Assembly (NCBI RefSeq): GCF_016097555.1
Contig: NC_054713.1
Span: 39,441,096 to 39,505,095 of the forward strand
Length of the DNA: 64,000 nt
Direction of reading: 5' to 3'
DNA from: Gigantopelta aegis
Taxonomy: Eukaryota > Mollusca > Gastropoda > Neomphalida > Peltospiridae
A model generated the notes under the pieces. The model was not told the origin of the DNA and made no database searches. It was given only the letters and a program-made list of their open reading frames with translations. The position numbers and the translations under genes are program-made. Below are positions 19,776 to 31,156 of the stretch, piece by piece; within the stretch, counting starts at the first letter, position 1; each line of letters starts with the position of its first letter.

Positions 19776-21117
19776 TTAATCAGTCGACGAACTCATTTCT
19801 TCATCACTATCTTCGTTAAGGGGGACTATCACAGGGGGTATTTTATTTCTTATAAAACTATTTTGTTTTCTAAAATCTTCTTCGATCTTTATTACATGTT
19901 TAACTGCGTCAGAGAAGTGTGTAGGTGTGACAGAGTTCAATGCATGTGCAAGTTCTCTCCGCACCGTGGTCATTTTACCATCATTATGACGAGCTATGTG
20001 CCCTTTGACTTGACTCCAGATCAGTTCTATCGGATTAAGTTCAGAATGTCTTGGCGGCAGTCTTAGACACAAGTTCCCATGGCGTTCAGCAATATCATCA
20101 GTAACAAATTGCTTTGCACATTTGTTACTTTTGACAAGTTCATAAAGAACTGGCTTTGTCATGTTACTCTCAAAAGGTATATTTTTGTTTCGTAGCCACG
20201 ACTGAATTTCTTCCTTTTTAGCGTTTAGTGCAGGACATCGTGTAATCTCAGTTAATTTGTTGTGGTAGCTTGCGTTATCCATGACGATAACAGAAGGTTC
20301 TGGTAGAGAAGGCATAAGTTGTTCTTCAAACCATTTGATGAAATTTTCATGATTCATCTCACCATGATAGTCTCCGTCTGTTTTTTAGCCTCAAAGATCA
20401 ATTCACAGCCATCTATCAATCCATATTTATTATAGCCAGCATGACAAATAATAAGTCTTTTTCCCTTCCCAGTCACCGAACAGAGTTTAGGAACTCGATC
20501 AGCAGCGTCTGATTTCGGCAGGTGATTGGCGGTACTTGTGCCCGGGTGGATATCTGTCCAGTGGTGGGATGTTGTGTGGTTGACATTCAGCCAGGTCTCA
20601 TCTTGATACACTATTAAATACCCCTGTTCTCGTAAACTGGATATTTCATGGAGATAGGACAGTCTCCTGTCTGATATATTGGCGTCCTCAAAAATCACTT
20701 TTCCGGTTGTAGACATATGTTGGTATTTAAAATCGAGGTCATGGAGTGTTCTTCGTTCTTAGCACATTCCTCCCTTAAAGCCACGTTAATCTTATGTAAT
20801 GTAGGTAATTTGCCCTCTCTATAAAATCTGTATACTCGTCGTCTAATAACATCTTTATCAAATAAATCGATGAGTTTTCGGTCGCGTTTTTTAACAGTGA
20901 TTTCTGTGCTTGGATTCGTAGAGCTTAGATTTTTCACTGTTCTTTTTACTGTTGAAACCGAAACTTTAAGTGCAGCGGCAACTCGATCGACAATTCGATA
21001 AGAAGCATACCTAGGTCTACCGCGCTGATATTCATCTTCAAAATAATCGAAAACTTTCTTAATACACGATTTTACATCAACTGAAGTGTTTTTCGATTTA
21101 CCCATATTTTTCCTCAA
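19776..21117 (-). CDS. IS630/Tc1/mariner-superfamily transposase, DD83E spacing, frameshifted
   Basis: Three overlapping minus-strand frames read in order. The N-terminal DNA-binding part (21117-20695) has a CENP-B/paired-like helix-turn-helix with RIVDRVAAALKVSVSTVKR. The middle part (20716-20354) contains YQDETWLNVNHTTSHHW with the first catalytic Asp. The last part (20357-19776) contains IVMDNASYHNK with the second Asp and LPPRHSELNPIELIWSQVK with the Glu. By count 83 residues lie between the second Asp and the Glu, far longer than the 34-39 of classic Tc1/mariner. Groups with spacing near 82 have been described in this superfamily, as I recall. Two small frame breaks (about 20700 and 20355) separate the pieces; they could be sequencing errors or real damage. 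The product would be a nuclear cut-and-paste DDE endonuclease. It sits between the inner arms of a large inverted repeat. Clear short terminal repeats were not found. Confidence 0.85.
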
Positions 21118-21403
21118 ATAACAATAACAAGAATGTCGACTAATACATTTTCAATGAATTTATATACCCTACCTAACTTGTATTTTACGTGGTTTACACA
21201 TTGCTACAATAGCACGTGCAGTCATAGATCGAAATAATGATGTTATTGACCAAGCAATGCTATCGTATTTTGAACATTCAGGGCTGTGTCTGCGGGATGA
21301 AAAAGTGGTTGAACCCATACGAGTCCGAACATAGCCCTTTGGTTTTTCGCATTACAAATGTAACACCCAACCCCCAAACCCCAGCCCCTAGCACCACCCT
21401 AAA

Positions 21404-21463
<60 letters not shown>

Positions 21464-21901
21464 GTATGAGTTCCCAATTTAGAGGCAAATTAAATAACAT
21501 TTTTATTATTATTTGATGTTAGTGGCCTTTGATATTTTATCCCCCCCCCCTCCCCCCCCGGTCTTCTGGGTCCGGCCCTGCATTAAATTTATTTATAAAT
21601 TTGGAAAGCACATTCCTGCGGTGTGTGAGGTGATTTGTGTTTATTACTGTGCTACACCTCAGTTGTGTTAGGTTAGGTATGGTATGCTAATATATAATTG
21701 ATATAATAAAATATAAATACATAATACATTAGCTAAATTTATTAAATATAATGCACCTACAAGAAAGGGTTACATGTTCTGTTTGTTTACATCTATGTTT
21801 AACGGAAAGATTAGACAATGCTGTTGCACACTGCAAAACAATAATAACTTGATTTAGTGAAACAAGCTATAATGGCCTTCACGTAGCCTCAGATCCCTAT
21901 G
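21118..21901. other. 5' flank of the transposase; (ta)n and poly-C
   Basis: (ta)n at about 21405-21461, poly-C near 21541-21560, otherwise AT-rich with no gene recognised. Confidence 0.6.
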
Positions 21902-22139
21902 TTTTGATATGCAAATGACCTTAGTTATTTATAGGAGAAATAACGTGCGTTCAAAAGACACAGAGATTTTTAAAAAGTGGAATTAAGTCAACTTCGTGCA
22001 TTTTATATGATGATTTGTATATAAAACCTGTCGGGGTTTGGGTTTGTTTTCATGTAAATGCAAAGAAAACAAATATCGAATAGGAAATAAACGTAACATA
22101 TCCAAAAAACTTTGGGTCTAAATAATTGAACAGGATAAT
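21902..22139 (-). repeat. Inner right arm of the inverted repeat
   Basis: Reverse complement of 18591-18828, starting ttttgatatgcaaatgacct and ending ttgaacaggataata. Confidence 0.92.
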
Positions 22140-22639
22140 AGTATCCCTGTATCTAACACCTTTGTGCTTGAAACATGCATGGGGTACCTGTAAAACTATA
22201 TACTATAGTTTTGTGCAAACTAGGGATGTTGTGAAAACATCTGGCTATATCGAACATGAGCCATGAAAGGTTCCACTTTCTTCAGTTAATACTTTGGGGA
22301 AGGGATTGGAGTATTCATATTTATGTGTCATAATTTGGTTGATATATTGCATATAGTTGGGGGGGGGGGGGGGTAAAACGCCACAAGCATTTAACATAGA
22401 GACAAAGAAAAAAAATTGGACGTTACAAATGTGGATGATGATGAGATGAATGGTGAAGCCGCAGTATTTCCATTTCGGTATTGGACTACTTGACAGGTCC
22501 GTGCTCCACGTTTGCTGTCAGTTGAGCTATCTCGGTATAACCCGAGCCCGGGATACATGGAACCTGCAGTGCATGCCGGATAATCATCGCCCATGTGGGG
22601 TTATACACTCGGGAGACACACCCATAATCGCACGTGTGA
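22140..22639. other. No recognised gene; poly-G at 22356-22374
   Basis: Unique-looking sequence. A stretch at 22500-22540 (gttgagctatctcgg) looks faintly tRNA-like in reverse but does not fold into a full cloverleaf by eye. Confidence 0.45.
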
Positions 22640-22818
22640 AGTGTGTGAAACTGTGTATGTGGCCTTACACCTACTCAATGAGCCTAGCGGTGCACTCACT
22701 CTGGGTTGGAGCCGGTACTGTCATGCAAAATCCCCCATTGCCTCAGGTGGGATACGAACCCAGTACCTACCAGCCTGAAGTCCAATGGGATAACCACGTC
22801 ACCACCGAGGCCGGCTGC
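22640..22818 (-). mobile_element. SINE, H2-type head, second family
   Basis: gccttacacctactcaatga, gggttggagccggtactgtc, gggatacgaacccagtacct, ccaccgaggccggc. It matches, in reverse, the family at 48141-48388. Confidence 0.8.
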
Positions 22819-23157
22819 ATATAATATTTTAACCATACATGTTAAACATTGTCGCCTATGGTATTTTATTTCGTATATTACAAGTTTTAATATATACTGT
22901 GTCTTCAGTTATTGTAACGGATAGCAAGTGTTATTCATACGTTGGCTTATGCATAGATACCGCAACACGGTGTGATCAGAATGATATCTAACCATATATA
23001 AGTTAGAATGCAATTAAATAATTTCATATCGTCATGTTCCTTGATAACAGAAGGCACTTCGCCATGAAAATAATTTGAGCAATATATCTGTAAAATATGT
23101 CCAGTACCATGCTTGAGATATCATTATATGAACATCCGTCTGCATATTTAAACATAG

Positions 23158-23940
23158 CACTGTTCACACTTACACAAGTTAAACTGGTTTAATTATACTG
23201 GTTTAACTATACTGGTTTAGCTAAAACCATTTTTTTGTTGGAAATGAACATGTGATAGCTATACCAGTATAAGGCGGGCGGTGTTTTGATATCCGCCCTT
23301 TTGCAAGAGATCATACCAACAATAGACTACGAGCCTGTTTGGTCGCTGCTACCTCGAGTCACCTCCACCCCTCCCCTTAATGACATTGATATGTAGGGGA
23401 AGACCAGAGGAAACTCTGTGCAATGTTTTGGCAATCGTCGACAACCAAATGATCGCAGGCTACTGTCTAAAATATACATTTTGTCCTGAATCTGATGTCA
23501 CAGAGAATTAGTTTAATTATTCTGAAGTCCAGTCATGACATTAAACTTACTTCTTGTCAGCAAGTATCAACGCTACATGTATAGGGGCGTCAGGTTTCAT
23601 CCTTTAGTGTTGGTACTGGTTAATTTAATGACTGGACTCGAGAATAATCAAACTAAAGCTCTGTGGCATCAATTTAGAAACAAATTGTATTTTAGACCAT
23701 TTCGTTGCCGACGATTGCCAAAGCATTACATGGAGTTTCTTCTAGCCTTCGCCTACATATCAATATCAATACGGGGAGGGCTTGAGGTGACTCGAGCTAG
23801 GTCGTTGCTAACGCACGTATTGCTTATTCTGACTGTGACGTGACTGTCACATCCGAATTATACTAGTTTAACTAACACAGTTTGCGTTCACACTTACAGC
23901 TCAACTGGTTTAGTTATACTAGTTTAACTAAACCACATAG
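23158..23940. mobile_element. Foldback (hairpin) element
   Basis: 23342-23536 and 23628-23808 are inverted repeats of each other (ggtgactcgag, cgacgattgccaaa, tgtattttagac and atgactggactc in the right arm match the left arm in reverse complement). Outside them both ends carry the motifs gttcacacttaca and tatactggtttaac / tatactagtttaac. No coding sequence inside: a non-autonomous foldback or MITE-like element. Confidence 0.75.
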
Positions 23941-24328
23941 CGAGGTATAACAATTCACAAATTCAAAATAAAAGTTTCTTAGTTTGTGAAGATTTCCCCG
24001 ATAATCTTTATATTTAGTTTTAAAACAGTCGAATCAAAACTCTAGAAGAATGTGAAATTTCTATTTAAATTTAACATTTTTGTTTAAGAAAATCACAAAA
24101 ATAAGAAAATGGACAATTCCACGGTAACACACGTGTCATTCAGACATGTCTATCACCCTCTATTGAATAACTGTTGTACGTCAAGGTGCTCTTGTGTGAT
24201 TTATGATAACGTATACCGGCTACCTTGTTACATATCACCGACGTATTAGAAATTGGTGAGGGGTTGGGGCAGGGAAGTCCAAAAGGGTCGGTAACACACG
24301 TGACGTGAAATCGTAAAAAGTTGTGAAA
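23941..24328. repeat. One isolated subrepeat of the inverted-repeat family, then unique sequence
   Basis: About 23945-24110 (caattcacaaattcaaaata, cttagtttgtgaagattt, atcaaaactctagaagaa) matches the arm subrepeats of 25960-26930 in the same orientation. Confidence 0.7.
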
Positions 24329-24625
24329 AAAGTTAAAGTTTGTTCTGTTTAACAACACCACTGGAGCACATTGATTAATTAATCATCGGCTATTGGATGT
24401 CAAACAGTTTGTAATTCTGACTCGTAGTCATCAGAGGAAACCCAGTACATTTTTCCTAATGCAGCAAGGGATCGTTTATATGTACTTTCCCCACAGAGAG
24501 AAAAGCGTATATCACGGCATTTGTCCAGTTGTGGTGCACTGGTTGGAATGACCAAAAAACAATTTAGCTGAATGGATCCACCGAGGTGGTTCGACCCTCA
24601 ACCGACTGAGCTAAATCCTGCCCTT
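24329..24625 (-). mobile_element. SINE, H3/TA, full length
   Basis: gttctgtttaacaacaccac, core (gcagcaagggatcgtttata), ggtggttcgaccctcaaccg, actgagctaaatcctgccc (H3 head in reverse). Confidence 0.88.
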
Positions 24626-25317
24626 GACAAAGTTATGAAGTGTCATGGATTTCATTCAAAAACTCTGTAAAGTGTTCACAGATAACAAGTTGATGTCAAA
24701 GTGTGTCCACAGAGGGAAAGATAGTCTACATGTACCACGTTAGAATAACTGATAGTTATTCATAGCCACTCTGGAATCGAAGTCTGAGTTAATGGTAACA
24801 CACGTGACATAAAGTAACACACATGACACTGTCCGTAAATGTCATCAGAACCACTGAACAAAAAATATTCAAAGCAATCTTAAACTATTGTTTTTACTTT
24901 AAAACAATGTTTTTAGGGAATTCCAGAGCTTGCTATGCAATTCCAAATTTTTTATAAATAGTACATACTACTCAATTTTCAACCGATATCTGTCGCTAAT
25001 CAAAGTTTTAAAAACAAAATGTTCCCCCATTTCATTATTATATTTAAAGTTTTAAATGCATCAGATGGGGTCTTTTTAATGAATAGTGAAACAGGTGAAA
25101 GTCAATATTTTAACACGAAAAAGATTAGTTAATGGATGACTGTTTAAGGGTGAATCCATCAAGGTTGGACTACTTAAAATGGAAATATATGTTATAGAGA
25201 AGACCCCCCCCCCAAAAAAAAAAATCGTTTAAGAAAGACAATGATTTGCAGATATTTTGACTAACATCCTTTAAACATGACCCCAACCCTTACGAGTATT
25301 TTTCAAGCAAAAAAAAA
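24626..25317. other. No gene recognised
   Basis: AT-rich. Contains two of four copies of a gtaacacacgtgac-like motif (the others are at about 24124 and 24292). Confidence 0.5.
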
Positions 25318-25612
25318 TTAAAGTTGTTTTCTTTAATGACACCACTATTGATTTATTAGTCCAACCATGTCCGTCCGTCCTTCTGTCTGTGTCTGTCTGT
25401 CTGTCCCACATATAGTTTTTCAGATGTGTTTTTCTTCGCAATGCCTCAAGCTATTGAGTCTTTTGTTTTTTAAATTGCACTGTAAAAGTAGCACACGTAA
25501 CATTTGTATCGCCACCCCTGAAGATAATAAAATAATAATAATAGTAATAATAATAATAAAATAGATGTTTAATGACACCCTATCACGAAAAATACATCGG
25601 CTATGGGCTATT
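25318..25612. repeat. SINE tail scraps, gtctgtctgtc tract and (aat)n
   Basis: 25318-25362 is a reverse TA tail (gttttctttaatgacaccac). 25366-25410 is a gtccgtccgt / gtctgtctgt tract. 25532-25565 is (aat)n. 25561-25612 is a poor TA-like tail. Confidence 0.6.
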
Positions 25613-25959
25613 CCAACAATTAAATTAAAACACAGCATAAAGAACTGTGCAAAAAATACAGATATCACAGATAGATAAAATTAAAATGCCACCCCCGAAA
25701 AAGGCACGGTATGACTGAAATATGAAAATATAATGGACAGTTGTTTATACAGTTTTGGGGACTGATATTTAGTCCATTGTTGAACACCACGAATTTGCTT
25801 TAATTGCTTGCTAATAGTTGTTTTTATGTTTGTTGACAGAGCTACAGTCTTTGCAATGAGGCATTTTTTCCGTCCACTCAAATTGTCAATGATATATTTC
25901 TAATTAAAGTTTTCAAACGGAATACTTGGTGTGGGTTTTTTTTACAAATCGAAAATTCT
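25613..25959. other. No feature seen
   Basis: AT-rich sequence of ordinary complexity. Confidence 0.45.
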
Positions 25960-26930
25960 AAAATTATTCTCCATTTGATTGTAGATATAATTGTCCCAGA
26001 GTTATAAGTGTCATGAAAGGTTTCCGAACTATCTGATCAAAACTATAGGAGAAGGTCGTGTTCTAAATTTTAAATGTTAAATTTCTAGTTAAATGTTTTG
26101 TATTTAATAACAATTCATTAATTCAAAATATCTGTTTCTTAGTTTGTGAAACTTCCCCGACAAACATTATACTTAGTTTCAGAATAGTCCAATGAAAACT
26201 CTAGAAGAACGACTTTTTCAAATTTTAAATGTCAAATTTCTCTTTTAATTTTAAAAATTTTAATTTAAACATATCACAAATTGAAAATGTCTGAAATATC
26301 TATTAGCTTGTGTAGACTGCCACTGAGAATACATGCACCTAATTTGATACCTATCCAATGAAATCTCTGGGTGAAAGCAGATATTTAAATATTCAATGTT
26401 AAATTTGTATAAAATTCTGAAATATCCTCCTGTTAGTTTGTGAAGACTGCTCCTGAGAATCATTGTATTGTGTTTTTAAACTATTCAATTTCCCGTGTTA
26501 AATTTCTGTTTTAAAGTTTTATATTTAATAACAATTCACTAATTCAAATATAGCACAGTCAGGTTTTGAAGACTGTCCTTGAGAAATATAATAAAAAATC
26601 AGAAGTTCAAAATTTCCAAAATATCTGTTAGTTTTTTTCAGAAAGTCTCAATACCAAGTTTCATACCAAGTTTAATAACTATGCGATCATAACTGTAATA
26701 GAATGTAGACTTGTAAATTTTCAATATTTTATTTTCTTCAAATATCCAAATATTAGTTTATGAAGACTACATCTTAGAATGATAGTACGGAGATTCGGGA
26801 CAATCCAGGACAAACCAGTATGTAGAGACTGCACCGGAGTATCATTGTGCCAAGATTCAAAACAATCCAATCAAAACTCTAGAAGAAGATGGACTTTCAC
26901 ATTCTCAATGTTAAGTTTTTATGTAATAAA
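25960..26930 (-). repeat. Outer right arm of the large inverted repeat
   Basis: Reverse-complement partner of 16985-17770, made of the same subrepeats in mirrored order and with at least one extra unit (about 26415-26600). Confidence 0.85.
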
Positions 26931-27420
26931 AATTCAGTCAGATTTGGAAGACTGACCCTGAGAAATATAATAAAAAATCAGAAATTCTAAATTTCCAAAA
27001 TATCTATTAGTTTCTAGAGAAAGCCTCAGTACCAAGTTTCATAACTATGCCATCATAAATGTATTAGAAGATAGACGTTCAAATTTTCGATAACGTTTTT
27101 TTTTTCTTCAAAATTCAAAAATCTAGAATGTGTACCAGTTTATAGAGACTGCACGGAAGTATCATTGTACCAAGTTTCAAAACAATCCAATCAACACTCT
27201 ATGAGAAGATAGATTCAAATCGTCAATCGTCAATTTGTATTTAATAAAAAATTATAAATTCTTGAATAGGCCACAATAGATCATTGTACCAAGTTTCAGA
27301 CTAATCCATGAAAATCCTAGAAGAAAAACAGACTTCAAAGGCAACGTTGACTGACGGGCGGACGACGGACAAATCGGTACTAGAAAAGCTCCGTTGACGA
27401 ATGTCACAGCGGAGCTAAAT
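26931..27420 (-). repeat. Further subrepeats of the same family, ending in a short hairpin
   Basis: Repeats with gtaccaagtttca, acaatccaatc and ctagaagaa continue to about 27340. Then come gggcggacgacggacaaatc and a hairpin agctccg...cggagct at 27387-27416 that may mark the element end. Confidence 0.6.
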
Positions 27421-27832
27421 CAAGTGAAGTGCCTTATAATTCAGAGTGAACAGAACAACACAAAATCCGAAAGCTGAACTATTTATTGAAATTAGTTACA
27501 TAAAAAGTGTTATAAATTCTGGATTAAGAACTACACATTAAAATAAAATTGTGGCTATTATAAAACCCTGTAAGTCAAGATTTTGTAGATCGAAAATTAA
27601 TTAAGTTGAGCAGGGTCCATGGCAGAGGCGTTGGAAGATGTCATGATGTTATGTTTGTTTCATGTACTTGACAAAAAGCAGTAATATATTCACGTTTACA
27701 ACAGTCCATGTTCTGTGTTTATTTCAAACCTCACAAGTAATAACAAATACTCCGCTGTGTATGTTGTTGTCCTGCCTTTGGGAAAGTGCGTCGAATGTCC
27801 TTCATGCTAATGGAAAATATAGGCGAGATTCC
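27421..27832. other. No gene recognised, left of the gap
   Basis: AT-rich sequence. It shows no match by eye to the LTR element on the other side of the gap. Confidence 0.45.
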
Positions 27833-28032
27833 NNNNNNNNNNNNNNNNNNNNNNNNNNNNNNNNNNNNNNNNNNNNNNNNNNNNNNNNNNNNNNNNNNNN
27901 NNNNNNNNNNNNNNNNNNNNNNNNNNNNNNNNNNNNNNNNNNNNNNNNNNNNNNNNNNNNNNNNNNNNNNNNNNNNNNNNNNNNNNNNNNNNNNNNNNNN
28001 NNNNNNNNNNNNNNNNNNNNNNNNNNNNNNNN
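27833..28032. other. Assembly gap (200 N)
   Basis: Exactly 200 unknown bases, a conventional placeholder length, so the true size is unknown. It cuts into the 3' part of the minus-strand LTR element. Confidence 1.
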
Positions 28033-28953
28033 GATAATGCAGGTTTATCCTTACTTTGCCCACCAGGTACATTCCTTGCCTGATACTGACCAACGAAAGA
28101 CCTCTCCCCGATAGTTTACTTTCCCGGTAAAAACCTGGCTGAAATTCCTCCTCCTTACACCCTATTGTAAAAGATCTACCCTATCCTGCCTAGCTTTGTG
28201 TATTACCACTTATCATCTGCTTACTATGCCTGCCTCCCTATCCTTGTTGAACATCACGATCCTCCAAATGAATATGTAAGCTAAAATGGTAATCAATTTT
28301 TAATGTCCTGTAAGATCACCAACTCCCGTAACTCGGTATATGACTCTACCTGACGAGACACCACCCATTTATCAAACATTCCCTGCCTTCTTAGCCACAA
28401 ACTTACTATAAGTGACTGACCCAGCTTTTTCTCAACTCGCTATACCGTAAACGATAATCCTCAGGTCGTAATTCATAAGCCCTCAACACCGCAGACTTAA
28501 CTACGTCGTACTGACTTGCTCGCTCATCACTCATTGAATTATAAGCTACAACGACCCTTCCCCCTAAAACTTAGACACGGCTAACAGTGTCCACTTAGAC
28601 TGCGGCTAATTTCGCTGCGCTTAGCGGCCCGTTCAAAAAGTTGGGAAGAACATAACTGTTACCTCCTGATCCTTCAAATACAGGCACTGTAATCTATAAG
28701 CATCCGACATGTTAAACTCCATTTCCTGCTTTCTTCGTCTATACTAATTCAGTATTCAATTTTAACTCTCTTTCCACTTTTAATTTTGCTAACTGGAATT
28801 CTCTATCCCGCTCTCTTCTCTTTCTCTATCTATCTATATCCTCTCTCTATCTTCTCCTATCTCTCTCTTCTCTATCCCTATCTCTATCTCCCTTCCTCTC
28901 TTCTCTATCTCTATTCTTCCTTTTTCTTCGTCTCTATATTCTTTTTCTCTATC

Positions 28954-29014
<61 letters not shown>

Positions 29015-29325
29015 CTCGCTCCTCTCTTCTCTCTATTCTAATGCACCGTTCTTCTCTTTCGTACTCAAGTTTTTTAAAAGCTCATTGTTGTTCCACACTT
29101 AACTCATTTATCTCTATCTCGGAAACAACCTCACTGTCTTCCATAACAGGGCCTATCACCAAAAACTTCCTGAATAAATAATTGTCTTATATTCACCTAA
29201 GGTTTTAGCTGATGTTAAATCAATTTCCCGCTCACTTGCGATTTCAAAAACTAACTCGGCCTTACGTGCTCGCTTTAATCTCCACTACACTGAGCGTAGG
29301 ACCTATCCAGCAAATTCTTATCCAA
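28033..29325 (-). pseudogene. gag region of an LTR retrotransposon, decayed (copy 2)
   Basis: Minus-strand match to the gag region of the element at 36778-44271, from the start segment (29320: ggataggt / gagcgtaggacctatcc) to near aataatgcagg at the gap. It keeps the CT tract (28950-29035 on plus, the Glu-Arg repeat of gag) and, unlike the other copy, retains about 270 bases at 28360-28627 encoding a capsid-like stretch (YELRPEDYRLRYSELRKSW). Stops and frameshifts are numerous. Pol is not seen, because the gap intervenes. Confidence 0.8.
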
Positions 29326-29984
29326 TGTTTAGGTTTATGACGCATTATTATTAATTAATTTATTAACCAGGTTATATTTTGGGCCATTTTTCCATCAATC
29401 ATCCCAAAAATCACTAAATGTTTTGTTAGTGAAATGCGAAAATCCCGTTTTCATGAATATCCAAGTTTCTAAAATTTTCCAAAGCTCTCGTACCTTGTCA
29501 CAATCGTTGTTCGAACAAATGTTGTAAAGTTTCAGGTAGTTTGTTGCATGCAGCAATGATCTTTTATTTGATTCAGAATAGTTTATCATATATATGAAAA
29601 TATATTTGTGGCAAGAAATCTGTGCAGCAGTCGATATTGGAAAACATATTAATGTAGTGTCTTTTAAAACATTTAAAGGTAAACATAATATTTTGTCCAT
29701 GACAAGATGGTCAAATATTAACCCTTGCTTGCATACTTTGTTTGTGACTTTGGAGTGGGTGATTTATTATTCAAAATATTGTACATAACCTTACTTGTTG
29801 TATTCTTGTTCAACAGAAAAATCAGGTTAAACGGGAATTTTTTTTGCTAAACTCTGTTACAGTTAAGCTATCTTGTGTTTGTAAAAAAGGTTTTACAGCG
29901 TTTGTTAGGCGATGCATAATGTAAAAAGGTAGTATTTATGTTATATTTTTTGGGTAAAGGATTCAAATTTAAGAAAGTCTCCTT
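29326..29984. other. Unmatched segment between gag and LTR of copy 2
   Basis: Where copy 1 has its LTR end and primer-binding site, copy 2 has about 650 AT-rich bases that I cannot align. Probably an insertion or replacement. Confidence 0.5.
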
Positions 29985-30905
29985 CCTCTGCAGCAGTAGT
30001 TAATTAACAACAACAAATAATACAACCCAGAAACTGATCCACTTAATTAGTTAATCTCTAGGTGGTCCTAGTTTACACAAATATTCTAATCACTTCACCG
30101 TGATTACAACACACACACACGTGTGATAATGAGAAACGCTTCCAGGGGAACTTAATTAATAAAGGAATTACAACTCTATTCCTAACTGGTTAATTTTTAA
30201 TTAACCCTTAACTACTCATTCAGTAAACTTGTAATACAGAATTAATACTGGTAACCTATCACAATACAAGACAATAACCTACAGTTTACCTAGGTCCTCT
30301 AGGAATGACTGGTTAAGCTTTAATATATATCAGAACAGTGAGCCTACAGTTTACTGCGTCAGATTACCGGCAGCACCGTCTAAATATATTGGTATTATAC
30401 AGTACATTGGTATTAAAATATTTAAAGTCACATCAATCACATCAAGGTTATACAACAGAGCAGAAATAATATTTACCAAGTCCAAATGGACGCGTTCCCT
30501 GGAAGCCTTCCAATATGTTTCTCTCTGATATATCTAAAACCCTAGCTATTTATTATAAAATTCCAGTATCGCCTGGGGTACATCGCGGCACCGAATACCT
30601 ACAAGTGATATTTCCACAGCGACCAAGACGACAATTTTCCTTAGATGGCCAGACTTGCCGACGCCTAGTCGCCAAAATCACGGTCGTAAAAACCGCACTC
30701 GCGCAGGTATTACGTAACTACTGGCCACATGGCCTCCGCACCTGAGCTGGGTGTGTAATAGGCACAGCTCGACCACGGTCGCGCGGAGGTATTACGTAAC
30801 AAGGTGCCCATCTGGGCTTAAGTGCATATTGGAACTGCACACGGCCCTCTAAAACAATTAATATCGCCACAGGCGAAAACAAAATTAAGAGCATGTTCCG
30901 TCACA
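29985..30905 (-). mobile_element. LTR of the gypsy-like element, copy 2, 3' end missing
   Basis: Reads tgtgacggaacatgctctta from 30905 downward. It retains tcgcctgtggcgat, ggaggccatgtggccagtag, ctagaggacctaggtaaac and gttgttattatttg blocks of the other two LTRs, but is more diverged. Confidence 0.85.
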
Positions 30906-30920
30906 CCTCCCTTACTTAGC

Positions 30921-30923
<3 letters not shown>

Positions 30924-31005
<82 letters not shown>
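30924..31005. repeat. (ct)n microsatellite
   Basis: Pure CT run just outside the LTR. Confidence 0.95.
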
Positions 31006-31006
<1 letters not shown>

Positions 31007-31033
31007 GACGTCTGTGTATTTCTGTTTAAGCAA

Positions 31034-31104
31034 ATGAAGAAAATCTTCTTCTTAACCGACTCATTTAGAAGAAAATCTTCTTCTTAACCAACCCATTTAG
31101 AAGC
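31034..31104. repeat. Two-unit 36-bp tandem repeat
   Basis: agaaaatcttcttcttaacc followed by a short spacer and catttag, twice. Confidence 0.8.
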
Positions 31105-31156
31105 ATTACAAGTTGAGATAATAAAAAAAACCCATATAGTATTTTGTAAAATATAT

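Noticed and set aside
22500..22590. tRNA-like stretch on the minus strand
   Set aside because: Contains a tagctcaactg A-box-like motif but no matching T arm or acceptor pairing.
27662..28114. Open frames spanning the N run
   Set aside because: They are open only because unknown bases cannot make stops.
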